Below, in pieces: positions 27,104-36,133 of a DNA stretch of 37,027 nt. Position 1 is the stretch's first letter; the number at the start of each line of letters is the position of its first letter. Origin of the DNA: Bacteroidales bacterium (GTDB taxonomy: Bacteria > Bacteroidota > Bacteroidia > Bacteroidales > UBA12077); assembly GCA_030668615.1 (NCBI GenBank), contig DAOUTQ010000014.1, positions 1-37,027 on the forward strand, given 5' to 3'. The translations under genes were made by a program, and so were the position numbers. The notes under the pieces are model-generated. The model was not told where the DNA came from, made no database searches, and was given only the letters and a program-made list of their open reading frames with translations.

Positions 27104-29935
27104 ATGAAAATTAAATTGATTTTTTTCATATTAATATTTTCAACTCATAGTCTTTTTTTAAAAGCCTTCGAAGAAAATGATGCGGATAGCATAAAGAAAA
27201 GATCAGATGTTCAGTCAGTTGATTATTTACTTAACATTGTTAGAGAAAAAAGAATTCAGAATTTTGATTCAGCAGAACTAATATTATTGGCTGCAAATAA
27301 TTTAGCAGATAGTTTACAAGAAAAAGATAACCAAATTAAAGCATTAATTCTTTTAGGGAATTTATACTTTGAGAATGCGTATTTCGAAAGTGCTGAAGAT
27401 ATATTTAATAGAGTTTTAACAGAGTTTCAGCAAGACTTAACCGATGATCAGTTAGCAAGTGTTAATCACACCATTGGATTAAATCATATTAAATTCAGTA
27501 ATTATGATAAAGCTATTAACTTGTTTCAGGAAGCATTATTCTATTATGAAAAAACGAATAATAAATCTGAAATAGCAAGAGCTTTAAAGGATATTGGTGC
27601 TGTTTACTATTATCTTGGAAATGAGAACTCTGCATTAGATAATTATCAAAAAGCCTTGCTAATATACAGAGAGGTGAATGATAGCGATGGTATTGCCAGA
27701 TCCTATAATAATATTGGGATGATTTTCAGGGATAAAGGAAATATAGAACTCGCACTTGAATACTTGAATCGTTCACTTGAAATAAAGAGAACGCAAAACA
27801 ATCAATATGGCATAGCTAATACATTAGGAAACATTGGGGATGCATATGTAAGAGCAAATGAATATGAAAAAGCAATAGAATACTTTAATGAAGCTCTTGA
27901 AATGTGGCTTCAATTAAATTATTTGCATGGCTTAACAGAGGTTTATAATTATTTGGGCGATGTTTATATAAAAAAAGGAGAGCACGAGAAAGCGATTGTA
28001 AATTTATTAAATGGACAAGAGATTTCTGCAGAAAATAATTTCAAACAACGTCTTCTGGTTAATTACCAATTATTATCTGAGGCGTATTCACAAAAAGGTG
28101 AATATGAAAATGCGTTAAAAAACTTCAGACAATATAATTCATTACAAGATTCTGTTTATGAGTCTATAACGAATCAGAGAATAGAGGAATATATTACAAA
28201 ATATGAAAATATAAAAGCAGAGAAAGAGCTGTTAGATCAGGAAAAGAAAATAATGAATCAGCGATATCAGATAATATTAACCCTGATTGTTTTAATAGCT
28301 GTTGTTATTTTTCTGATAATACTTATTCTGCAAAACAAATTTATTAGACGAAAGAGCAGGAAAATCCAAAAAATAAATAAGGAACTTGATAATAGGGTAG
28401 GTGAAAAAACCAGCGAACTGAGGATTTCGCAGTTTTCAATAGAAATTGCGGCGGATTCAATTTTTTGGATTAATAAAAGTGGAGAATTTATTTATGTAAA
28501 TAATTCAGCAATCACAATGCTCGGTTATTCAAAGGAAGAACTTCTTAGAATGACTGTTTTTGATATTGTTCCTGAGTTTTCTGGTGATGTGTGGATTGAA
28601 TACTGGGAACAGCTAAAAAAGAAGGGGTCATATGTAATTCAGCTTTATTATAAAACCAGGATGGGTAATGAAATTCCCGTTGAAGTAGCTTTCAATTTTA
28701 GAGAATTTGAAGGAGAAGAATTTAATTTTGTGTTTAGCAGGAATATTACTGAAAGGAAAATTTCCGATGAAAAATTGAAAAATGCCAAAGAAAAAGCTGA
28801 AAGGTCTGATAAGTTAAAATCGGCATTCTTGGCAAACATGTCTCATGAGATTAGAACTCCTATGAATGCTATCATTGGTTTCATAAATTTATTAGGAGAT
28901 CAGGATATTACACAGGAACAAAAAGAAGAAATAATAGAACTTGCACAGTCCAGTAGTAGTGATTTGTTGAATATTCTAAATGACATTATTGATATATCTA
29001 AAATTGAAGCTGACGAACTAGCTGTTAGTAAATCACTAAATTATGTAAATAGCTTGTTGTCAGAGATTTTTAGGTTCTACTTGAAAAACATTGATTTTAA
29101 TAGTAAGGAAGATCTAAAGTTAAGCGTAGACTTAGAATCCAATAGTGAAAGAGTAGCAATATTCACCGACAAAGCACGGTTCCGTCAGATAATGAATAAC
29201 TTTATTAATAATGCAATAAAATTTACAAATTCTGGAGAGATTGTAATTGGATATAATCAAATAACATCTGGAGGGCGAAAACTGCTTAGGTTTTTTGTAA
29301 AGGATACTGGTGATGGAATACCTGAAGATAAAATGGATTATATATTTGATCGCTTTAACCGAATTGATGATAGCCGACAAAAACCGTTAAAGGGGACAGG
29401 CTTAGGACTATCAATTTCAAAAAAACTGGTTGATTTACTTGGTGGAACAATTGGAGTTGAATCAAAACAAGGTGTGGGTTCAGAGTTTTATTTTACATTG
29501 CCATATCAGTTATTAGACAAGCCTTTCGAAACGGGTAAAGATGTAAAGTCAGTCAAAAAAACAATAAATTGGGGAGATAAAAACATCTTAATTGTTGAGG
29601 ATACTCCATCAAACTATTATTTAATTGAAAATTATCTGAAATCAACCCATATTAATCTTGTATGGGCTAAAACAGGAAGAGATGCTCTGGATTTTTTTAA
29701 AGGTGAAAATAATTTCGATTTGGTTTTAATGGATATTCAATTGCCTGGAATTAATGGATATGAAGCAACAAAATTAATTAAAGCTCATAATACAAGTATC
29801 CCAGTTATTGCACAAACTGCTTATGCATTGTCCGGAGAAAGAGAATACAGTATTAGTGAAGGTTGTGATGATTATATTTCGAAACCCATTAAAAAAGAAG
29901 CCCTGATTGAAATTCTAAACAAATACTTAAAATAA
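27104..29935 (+). CDS. TPR - TM - PAS - hybrid histidine kinase with receiver domain
   Basis: TPR array; TM; FLANMSHEIRTPMNAIIGFINLL (HisKA), DTGDGIPEDKMDYIFDRFNR...GTGLGLSISKKLV (HATPase), VEDTPSNYYLIENYL...LVLMDIQLPGINGYEAT (REC). Confidence 0.95.
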   Translation: MKIKLIFFILIFSTHSLFLKAFEENDADSIKKRSDVQSVDYLLNIVREKRIQNFDSAELILLAANNLADSLQEKDNQIKALILLGNLYFENAYFESAEDIFNRVLTEFQQDLTDDQLASVNHTIGLNHIKFSNYDKAINLFQEALFYYEKTNNKSEIARALKDIGAVYYYLGNENSALDNYQKALLIYREVNDSDGIARSYNNIGMIFRDKGNIELALEYLNRSLEIKRTQNNQYGIANTLGNIGDAYVRANEYEKAIEYFNEALEMWLQLNYLHGLTEVYNYLGDVYIKKGEHEKAIVNLLNGQEISAENNFKQRLLVNYQLLSEAYSQKGEYENALKNFRQYNSLQDSVYESITNQRIEEYITKYENIKAEKELLDQEKKIMNQRYQIILTLIVLIAVVIFLIILILQNKFIRRKSRKIQKINKELDNRVGEKTSELRISQFSIEIAADSIFWINKSGEFIYVNNSAITMLGYSKEELLRMTVFDIVPEFSGDVWIEYWEQLKKKGSYVIQLYYKTRMGNEIPVEVAFNFREFEGEEFNFVFSRNITERKISDEKLKNAKEKAERSDKLKSAFLANMSHEIRTPMNAIIGFINLLGDQDITQEQKEEIIELAQSSSSDLLNILNDIIDISKIEADELAVSKSLNYVNSLLSEIFRFYLKNIDFNSKEDLKLSVDLESNSERVAIFTDKARFRQIMNNFINNAIKFTNSGEIVIGYNQITSGGRKLLRFFVKDTGDGIPEDKMDYIFDRFNRIDDSRQKPLKGTGLGLSISKKLVDLLGGTIGVESKQGVGSEFYFTLPYQLLDKPFETGKDVKSVKKTINWGDKNILIVEDTPSNYYLIENYLKSTHINLVWAKTGRDALDFFKGENNFDLVLMDIQLPGINGYEATKLIKAHNTSIPVIAQTAYALSGEREYSISEGCDDYISKPIKKEALIEILNKYLK

Positions 29936-29939
29936 AAGC

Positions 29940-30731
29940 TTAGTATCCTATTATATTTTTCTTTCTGAGTTCGTATTTTTCCTTGTTTGTTAAATCTCTA
30001 TTGTTTTCAAATACAGCATTTTCCCAGTTTCCGTACATGGGATTAGGTAAAACAATATATTTATTACCAAACTCTGATTTATTCTTTTCTACTTCATCAA
30101 AACCAAAATTATTCGATCTGTCCTCGAAGATATCCGAGAAATCACCCATATTATCTCCAATAAGTAAAATGATTTCATAATTTTCTTTTACAATGTTTCT
30201 TCTTTCAGTTTTAACGCTCGTTGTTGTTTTTAAAATCAAGTGTGCACTATCTGCGAATGCAAAATTCTCATTCTGAAGATTTTTTAAAGTAACATCAAAT
30301 TCGTCAATGCTTCTGTTCGAAATATAAAATACTTCAACACCAACCGATTTAGCATATTCTGAAAATTCAACAGCTCCGGGTAATGGTTTTGCACTAATCT
30401 TAGAAGTCCATTCTCTCCAGCTTTCTTTTGTGTACCCAGTGCCTGTATTAATACAATTACCTTCAAACGGACTGTTATCAAGCATGGTTTCATCTATGTC
30501 AACAACAACAGCCTTTTTTATATCTGAGGGATTATTTTGCAAATCCATATCAATACGTAACTTCGCAATATTGAAACTCTGATAATAAAGAGCTTTCATT
30601 TCGCTTGATGTTTGGTACCATAATACCGACATTATTAAATGATCCTGCAACTTACTTTCATCAAAATCAGTATGTTTACATGAATTTAGTAGAATAATAA
30701 TTCCAATAACTAATAACGCAGATTTTTTCAT
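29940..30731 (-). CDS. 5'-nucleotidase, lipoprotein e(P4) family (HAD acid phosphatase)
   Basis: Lipobox LLNSCKH; KKAVVVDIDETMLDNSPFEG; LIGDNMGDFSD. Confidence 0.92.
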   Translation of the reverse strand: MKKSALLVIGIIILLNSCKHTDFDESKLQDHLIMSVLWYQTSSEMKALYYQSFNIAKLRIDMDLQNNPSDIKKAVVVDIDETMLDNSPFEGNCINTGTGYTKESWREWTSKISAKPLPGAVEFSEYAKSVGVEVFYISNRSIDEFDVTLKNLQNENFAFADSAHLILKTTTSVKTERRNIVKENYEIILLIGDNMGDFSDIFEDRSNNFGFDEVEKNKSEFGNKYIVLPNPMYGNWENAVFENNRDLTNKEKYELRKKNIIGY

Positions 30732-30804
30732 AGCAAAAAATTTAAATTTGAATAAGAGGATAAAGATAAAATTATATTAATCATGAAAAAATTTAATTTT
30801 TCCT

Positions 30805-30829
30805 GTAACTTTTAAGGTATATAAACGTC
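30805..30829 (+). promoter_or_regulatory. ECF-type promoter GTAAC-N16-CGTC (putative autoregulation)
   Basis: GTAAC 30805-30809, CGTC 30826-30829, 26 nt before the sigma-factor ATG. Confidence 0.65.
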
Positions 30830-30854
30830 ATAGTTTCGAAATAGAGTAATTTGA

Positions 30855-31340
30855 ATGACAGTAGAAGAATTTAATAAAAGTGTTGATTTGTATTCCGATG
30901 GTATTTTTCGATTCATTTTAAAAAACATAAAAGATGAAGACGAGGCAAAAGATGTTGTTCAGGATACGTATGAAAAAATGTGGATTCGTTCTTCAGAAGT
31001 TTCTTATGAAAAAGTGAAGTCGTATTTATTTTCTACAGCTTATCATACAATGATTGATAAAATTAGAAAAAACAAAAGAATGTCTTTTTCTGATAATATG
31101 TCAGACTATATTGGCACGCATACAGATTCTTATACTGGTTTAAATGAAGTGTTAGATGAAGCACTGGGGAGGCTTTCAGACATTCAAAGATCTGTTATTT
31201 TATTAAGAGATTATGAGGGTTATGCATATAATGAAATAGCTGAAATTACTGAGCTTACAGAATCTCAGGTAAAAGTATATATATACAGAGGTCGGCTTGC
31301 ATTAAAAAAGTATATTGGTAGTATTGAAGCTTTAGTATAA
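30855..31340 (+). CDS. RNA polymerase ECF-type sigma factor
   Basis: Sigma-70 region 2 (DEAKDVVQDTYEKMWIRS...YLFSTAYHTMIDKIRKNKR) and region 4 (LGRLSDIQRSVILLRDYEGYAYNEIAEITELTESQVKVYIYRGRLALKKYI). Confidence 0.95.
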   Translation: MTVEEFNKSVDLYSDGIFRFILKNIKDEDEAKDVVQDTYEKMWIRSSEVSYEKVKSYLFSTAYHTMIDKIRKNKRMSFSDNMSDYIGTHTDSYTGLNEVLDEALGRLSDIQRSVILLRDYEGYAYNEIAEITELTESQVKVYIYRGRLALKKYIGSIEALV

Positions 31341-31354
31341 TTAATATAGAATAA

Positions 31355-32440
31355 ATGATTGATATTAACAGAAATAATTACGAAGAATATTTTCTTGATT
31401 TTTTAGAAGGGAGCCTTTCTCCTTCTGAAGAAGATCTGTTAATGTCATTTTTAAACAACAATCCTGATCTAAAGGAAGAGTTGGAATTGTTAAATGATAT
31501 TCCGGAAATTAAAACAGAAGAAACATTTCTGGAAAAAACAGCTTTAAAGAAATCTGTAAACAATGTCGGTAATAATTCCGATAATTTTAACGAATTGTGT
31601 ATAGCAAGAATTGAAGATGATTTAAGTAAAGAAGAATGCAATGAATTTGATTCTTTTATTAACGAAAACAATAAAAGAAAAAACGAATTTGAACTTTTTA
31701 AATTAACAAAAGTAAAAGCAGATCATAATATTGTTTTTAAAAATAAGCAGGAACTTAAGAAAAGCACTTTCGGTTTATTTATGATAAAAAACCGTTATTC
31801 TATAATATCTGCTGCTGCATCTATTATAATTGCATTAGCACTTTTTACTCTTATTCCTAAAAATACAAATGATATACCATTAAATATTGCAGAAGTCGAA
31901 AAAACTGAGGATAAAAAAGCGGTTTATAAAGAAGTAAAAGAAGAACAATCTTCAAACGAACAAATTGCCGAAGTTGTTGAGCCTGTAATAAAAGTAAAAG
32001 AAGAGCAGATATATAAAACTGAAAATACGGGAAATGTAGGTTTAATTGATTCTGTTAATATAGTTGAACAGAAAAACATTTACTATCAATATGAGAAATT
32101 AACTGCTCGTGTAATAGAATTGGATTATCAACCATTAAATAAAAGCATAGTTTATCCTGAATATGTAATTTATCAACTTGCTGAACCCGAATCAAATAAA
32201 AACAGACATTTCTCAGTAAAATCATTAATAGCAGGCGTAATTAATAAAGAGGTTTTTAACAGAGATAGAAAAGAAAAGATTGAAATGTTTGATGTAGCAC
32301 AAGCAAGTCTAAATGGAATAAATAGAATAACAGGAAGTAATATGACACTTACCAGAATTTATGATGAAAATGGTGTTCCTGACAAAACAGAATTTAACTC
32401 TAAACTTATTGCATTTTCTACTCCTGCAAAAAATGATTAG
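31355..32440 (+). CDS. Putative anti-sigma-like single-pass membrane protein
   Basis: Directly downstream of the sigma gene; cytoplasmic N-terminus, one TM (YSIISAAASIIIALALFTLI), C-terminal extracytoplasmic region. Confidence 0.7.
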   Translation: MIDINRNNYEEYFLDFLEGSLSPSEEDLLMSFLNNNPDLKEELELLNDIPEIKTEETFLEKTALKKSVNNVGNNSDNFNELCIARIEDDLSKEECNEFDSFINENNKRKNEFELFKLTKVKADHNIVFKNKQELKKSTFGLFMIKNRYSIISAAASIIIALALFTLIPKNTNDIPLNIAEVEKTEDKKAVYKEVKEEQSSNEQIAEVVEPVIKVKEEQIYKTENTGNVGLIDSVNIVEQKNIYYQYEKLTARVIELDYQPLNKSIVYPEYVIYQLAEPESNKNRHFSVKSLIAGVINKEVFNRDRKEKIEMFDVAQASLNGINRITGSNMTLTRIYDENGVPDKTEFNSKLIAFSTPAKND

Positions 32441-32448
32441 ATAGAACT

Positions 32449-32474
32449 GTAACAAATAAGCATGTTCATCCGTC
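32449..32474 (+). promoter_or_regulatory. ECF-type promoter GTAAC-N17-CGTC upstream of the OMP gene
   Basis: GTAAC 32449-32453, CGTC 32471-32474; ATG at 32518. Confidence 0.6.
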
Positions 32475-32517
32475 TCACTAAAAAATAATCAAAAGTATAA
32501 ATATATTAAATTATAAA

Positions 32518-33411
32518 ATGATGAAAAAAATAGCACTAACATTAGTTACCTTAATTATTGCATTAGGTGTTTTTGGTCAGGATCCTGAGCCAAATGTTGA
32601 TGAAATGAAAGAAGAACTAAAGAATCAACAAGATGATACTACCAACATCAGATTCAAAAGAAAAACAGTAAAAATCATTGAAGATGATGGAGAAACTCAA
32701 ATATTTGTGAAAAAACACAATAGAAATGACGATTGGGACTGGATGTGGGACGATGATGACGGATTTACAGGCTCTTGGTCAGGATTCTCAATGGGTTTAA
32801 GTAATCTTGTTGATCAAAATTTCTCATTTAGCCGTGATGCTGCAATAGATGGATATATGGATTTAAATACTGGGAAATCCTGGAACATGAATGTGAACTT
32901 TGCACAATACAGTATTAATTTTGTAAACGAGCAGTTTGGATTAGTTACTGGTTTAGGAATTGAATGGAACTACTATCGTTTTGATGGGGATAATTCAATA
33001 CAAGAAAATGCAGCTACAGGAGAAATTGAGCCGGTTGATATATTAATTACTCACCCAGATTGGAATATAGAAAAGTCAAAACTTTCAACTACATATGTAA
33101 CTCTACCAATTTTACTTGAAGTTCATAGCTCATCATATCAACACAGCGGAATAGTGTTTTCTGCAGGAGTTATTGGAGGTGCTAAACTTGGTTCAAACAC
33201 TAAAATTGTATACAAACAAAACGGAAATAAAAATAAAGATAAAACAAAGGATGATTTTAATTTGTCGCCTTTCAGATATGGTGTTCATGCACGACTTGGT
33301 GTAGGAGACTGGATGATTTATGGAACATATTACTTTACTCCAATGTTTGAAAGTAATAAAGGACCAGAACTATACCCACTATCAATTGGGTTTGCCCTGT
33401 CTTTTGAATAG
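32518..33411 (+). CDS. Outer-membrane beta-barrel protein (porin/PorT-like)
   Basis: Signal peptide MKKIALTLVTLIIALGVFGQ; barrel-like strands; terminal SIGFALSFE. Confidence 0.75.
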   Translation: MMKKIALTLVTLIIALGVFGQDPEPNVDEMKEELKNQQDDTTNIRFKRKTVKIIEDDGETQIFVKKHNRNDDWDWMWDDDDGFTGSWSGFSMGLSNLVDQNFSFSRDAAIDGYMDLNTGKSWNMNVNFAQYSINFVNEQFGLVTGLGIEWNYYRFDGDNSIQENAATGEIEPVDILITHPDWNIEKSKLSTTYVTLPILLEVHSSSYQHSGIVFSAGVIGGAKLGSNTKIVYKQNGNKNKDKTKDDFNLSPFRYGVHARLGVGDWMIYGTYYFTPMFESNKGPELYPLSIGFALSFE

Positions 33412-33430
33412 ATAAAAATCACTTAAAATT

Positions 33431-33462
33431 AAAAAGCCGTCTTTTTTAAGACGGCTTTTTTT
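33431..33462. terminator. Rho-independent terminator (bidirectional)
   Basis: AAAAAGCCGTCTT-tttt-AAGACGGCTTTTTTT. Confidence 0.92.
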
Positions 33463-33495
33463 GTATCTCTAAAATATTTTAATTAAAATTTTAGT

Positions 33496-33618
33496 TTAAT
33501 CTTTCTTTGGAGGAACATCATCATCATCGGTTGTTGAATAAATAAAAGCATCCATAGCTTTTTTAGCATCAGCTCCGCCTTTAACATATTGCATTTGTTT
33601 AATAGTTAAAATTTCCAT
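33496..33618 (-). CDS. 40-aa double-glycine leader peptide (putative secreted signal/bacteriocin-like precursor)
   Basis: MEILTIKQMQYVKGGADAKKAMDAFIYSTTDDDDVPPKKD; residues -12 L, -11 T, -8 Q, -7 M, -4 V, -2/-1 GG fit the GG-leader pattern; not in supplied ORF track. Confidence 0.65.
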   Translation of the reverse strand: MEILTIKQMQYVKGGADAKKAMDAFIYSTTDDDDVPPKKD

Positions 33619-33646
33619 AATTTTATTTATTAGGTTAATAATCTAA

Positions 33647-33654
33647 CAAATGTA
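33647..33654 (-). promoter_or_regulatory. Candidate -7 element TACATTTG for the GG-leader peptide
   Basis: TAnnTTTG on the minus strand, about 28 nt upstream of the ATG at 33618. Confidence 0.45.
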
Positions 33655-33822
33655 ATATTATTTCATGACAATATAAGCCGCTTAGTAAACAGTCAATGAA
33701 GCGATAATAAGGATAATAATCCATAATTAATCATGATGATTCCGTATATTTATGGATATAATTAAATTGATTGTTTATTTATAGATTTTTATTATTGTAA
33801 CTTTTAGCATAACCTATTTATC

Positions 33823-35871
33823 ATGAGAGTTTCGTTTTTATTTCTTTTCTTATTCCCGAGTATTCTATTTGCACAAACATCTAAAATTGATAGTTTAAAA
33901 ACCCTACTAAACCGCCCTGATGATTCTTTAAAAGTAGAATTGTTACTTGATATTTATGAGGAACATGAACAGGGAAAAATCTTATTAGGAAAAGAATATT
34001 TAGACCAAGCATATGAACTTACAGAAGATTTAGATGATAAATATTTAGAAGCTTCTGTGATGCTGCGATATGGAAATTTTTATAATATCACGGGTGACTT
34101 CGAAAATGCAATTACTTACATTACGAAAGCAAAAGAAATTTGTGAAGAAGAGAATTATCATAAAGGAATTGGCAATGCATATAACAACTTAGGCAACACA
34201 TACGAAAAACAGGGCAAATATGATGAAGCTATGGACTGTCTTATTAAAGCCCTTAACATATATGAGAGCATGCATGATTCTATGGGTATGGCAAAAAGCT
34301 TGTTAAATATTGGCCTCTTGTACTCAAGGCAAGAAGACTATGAAAAAAGCTTAGAGCTTTATAATAGATCATTGGACATTAGAGAAAAAATAAACGACAA
34401 AGAAGGAATTGCTCTTCTTTATAACAATATCGCCATAGTAAATTATTATTTAAATGATTTTGATAATGTAAGAAGTTATTTTGAAAAGGCGTATAAAATA
34501 TATGTTGAAATAGGAAATCAGAGACGACAATTAATGGCTTTGTCAAACATTGCCGAAGTCCATCATATGATAGGGCAAAAAGAAAAGGCTCTTGCGACAT
34601 ATTTTAAAATCCTTGAATTAGAAAAAGAACTTGGTCATAAAGCTGAGTTAGCGCAAACTCATTTTCAGATAGGAAGCTTATATGAATCAAGGGGCGATTT
34701 TCAAAAGGCAAAGAAACATTATTACTTAAGTCTTGAAATTGCGAAGGAAATAGGAACATTAGTTGATACTCGTGATGCTTACGGGCAATTAATGGAGATT
34801 TTTAAAATTGAAAAGAATTTTGAAAAGGCATTATGGTATAACGAAATGTATTTTGCACTAAACGATTCTATTTTTAATGCTGAAAAATCAAGACAGATTC
34901 AAGAAATAGAAACTCAATATGAAACAAAGAAGAAAGAGCAGCAAATTAAAAACTTGGAAAACGAGCAATTAATTAGTGATCTAAAGATTAAGAAACAGAG
35001 GATTTTCGCATTTTCTTTTTTCATGGGATTTGTCTCTATTTTTGTATTTCTATTAGTACTATTTTATCAGATAAGAAAAATTAGAAAAGCAAAAGATTTG
35101 CTTACGTTTCAGAAAAAACAAATTACAGATAGTATTGAGTATGCAAGCCGAATTCAAACTGCAGTGCTGCCACCAGGTGAATATATCTCTAAGCTTATAC
35201 CTGAACACTTTATTTTTTATAAACCAAGAGATATTGTTAGCGGAGATTTTTACTGGATAACACACAAAGAAGGAAAAACAATAATAGCAGCTGTAGATTG
35301 TACCGGGCATGGAGTTCCTGGAGCCTTTATGAGTATGCTTGGTTTTGCATTCTTAAATGAAATTGTAAATAAAAGCACAGAAATAAAAGCCAGTGCTATA
35401 TTAAATCAACTCAGAGATTATGTGAAAAAATCCTTACATCAAACCGGAAAAGATGACGAAACAAAAGATGGGATGGATATTGCACTTTGTATAATTGATA
35501 CAGATAAGCTTAAATTACAATATTCAGGAGCATATAATCCTTTATACCTTATTAGAAATGAGAAGCTTATTTCATTAAAAGCAGATAGAATGCCAATAGG
35601 CATTCATTTAATAGAAAAAGAATCTTTTACAAACCATGAAATAGATATTCAAAAAGGTGATACAATTTATGTTTTTACTGATGGCTATGTAGATCAGTTT
35701 GGTGGACCAGATGCAAGGAAGTTTAAGTTATTGCCATTTAAAGAAATGCTCTTAAAAATTAAAGATCAATCAATGGATGAGCAAAAAAGAATGCTTGAAG
35801 AACAATTCTACGCATGGAAAGGAGATTCTGAACAAATTGATGATGTTTTAGTCATGGGAATTAAAATATAA
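33823..35871 (+). CDS. TPR - transmembrane - SpoIIE/PP2C-type serine phosphatase
   Basis: Signal; TPR array; TM (FAFSFFMGFVSIFVFLLVLFY); SGDFYWITHKEGKTIIAAVDCTGHGVPGAFMSMLG...FTDGYVDQFGG. Confidence 0.93.
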   Translation: MRVSFLFLFLFPSILFAQTSKIDSLKTLLNRPDDSLKVELLLDIYEEHEQGKILLGKEYLDQAYELTEDLDDKYLEASVMLRYGNFYNITGDFENAITYITKAKEICEEENYHKGIGNAYNNLGNTYEKQGKYDEAMDCLIKALNIYESMHDSMGMAKSLLNIGLLYSRQEDYEKSLELYNRSLDIREKINDKEGIALLYNNIAIVNYYLNDFDNVRSYFEKAYKIYVEIGNQRRQLMALSNIAEVHHMIGQKEKALATYFKILELEKELGHKAELAQTHFQIGSLYESRGDFQKAKKHYYLSLEIAKEIGTLVDTRDAYGQLMEIFKIEKNFEKALWYNEMYFALNDSIFNAEKSRQIQEIETQYETKKKEQQIKNLENEQLISDLKIKKQRIFAFSFFMGFVSIFVFLLVLFYQIRKIRKAKDLLTFQKKQITDSIEYASRIQTAVLPPGEYISKLIPEHFIFYKPRDIVSGDFYWITHKEGKTIIAAVDCTGHGVPGAFMSMLGFAFLNEIVNKSTEIKASAILNQLRDYVKKSLHQTGKDDETKDGMDIALCIIDTDKLKLQYSGAYNPLYLIRNEKLISLKADRMPIGIHLIEKESFTNHEIDIQKGDTIYVFTDGYVDQFGGPDARKFKLLPFKEMLLKIKDQSMDEQKRMLEEQFYAWKGDSEQIDDVLVMGIKI

Positions 35872-35873
35872 TC

Positions 35874-36069
35874 ATAGATTTATTTTCTATAATTGTTTTA
35901 TTTCTTCCGTTAATGTTATTCTCTCAAATAAACGCTCAAGTTGTAGATTTGATTTTTTTTGGCAAATCGCATGAATATTCTTGGCTGTTAATATGTAATT
36001 GAAAAAGTTGACTCTATAGTTTTAAAACAATTAAAGAAGCTTTTATATCATTTTAAGAATTTAAAATGA
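35874..36069 (+). pseudogene. Frameshifted remnant of a small secreted protein
   Basis: IDLFSIIVLFLPLMLFSQINAQVVDLIFFGKSHEYSWLLI in frame 3, then VIEKVDSIVLKQLKKLLYHFKNLK in frame 1; no ATG before the signal-like segment. Confidence 0.35.
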
Positions 36070-36078
36070 CTTAATACT

Positions 36079-36104
36079 GTAACTGAATAATTGTTTTGTA
36101 CGTT
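36079..36104 (+). promoter_or_regulatory. ECF-type promoter-like GTAAC-N17-CGTT upstream of the last TPR gene
   Basis: GTAAC 36079-36083, CGTT 36101-36104; ATG at 36134. Confidence 0.5.
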
Positions 36105-36133
36105 TAATAAAACTTAAACAAGAAACACAAGTT

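Noticed and set aside
33797-33822. GTAAC box just upstream of the TPR-SpoIIE gene at 33823 as a fourth ECF promoter
   Set aside because: No CGTC/CGTT at 16-17 nt (sequence is TTATC) and it would place the TSS on the start codon.
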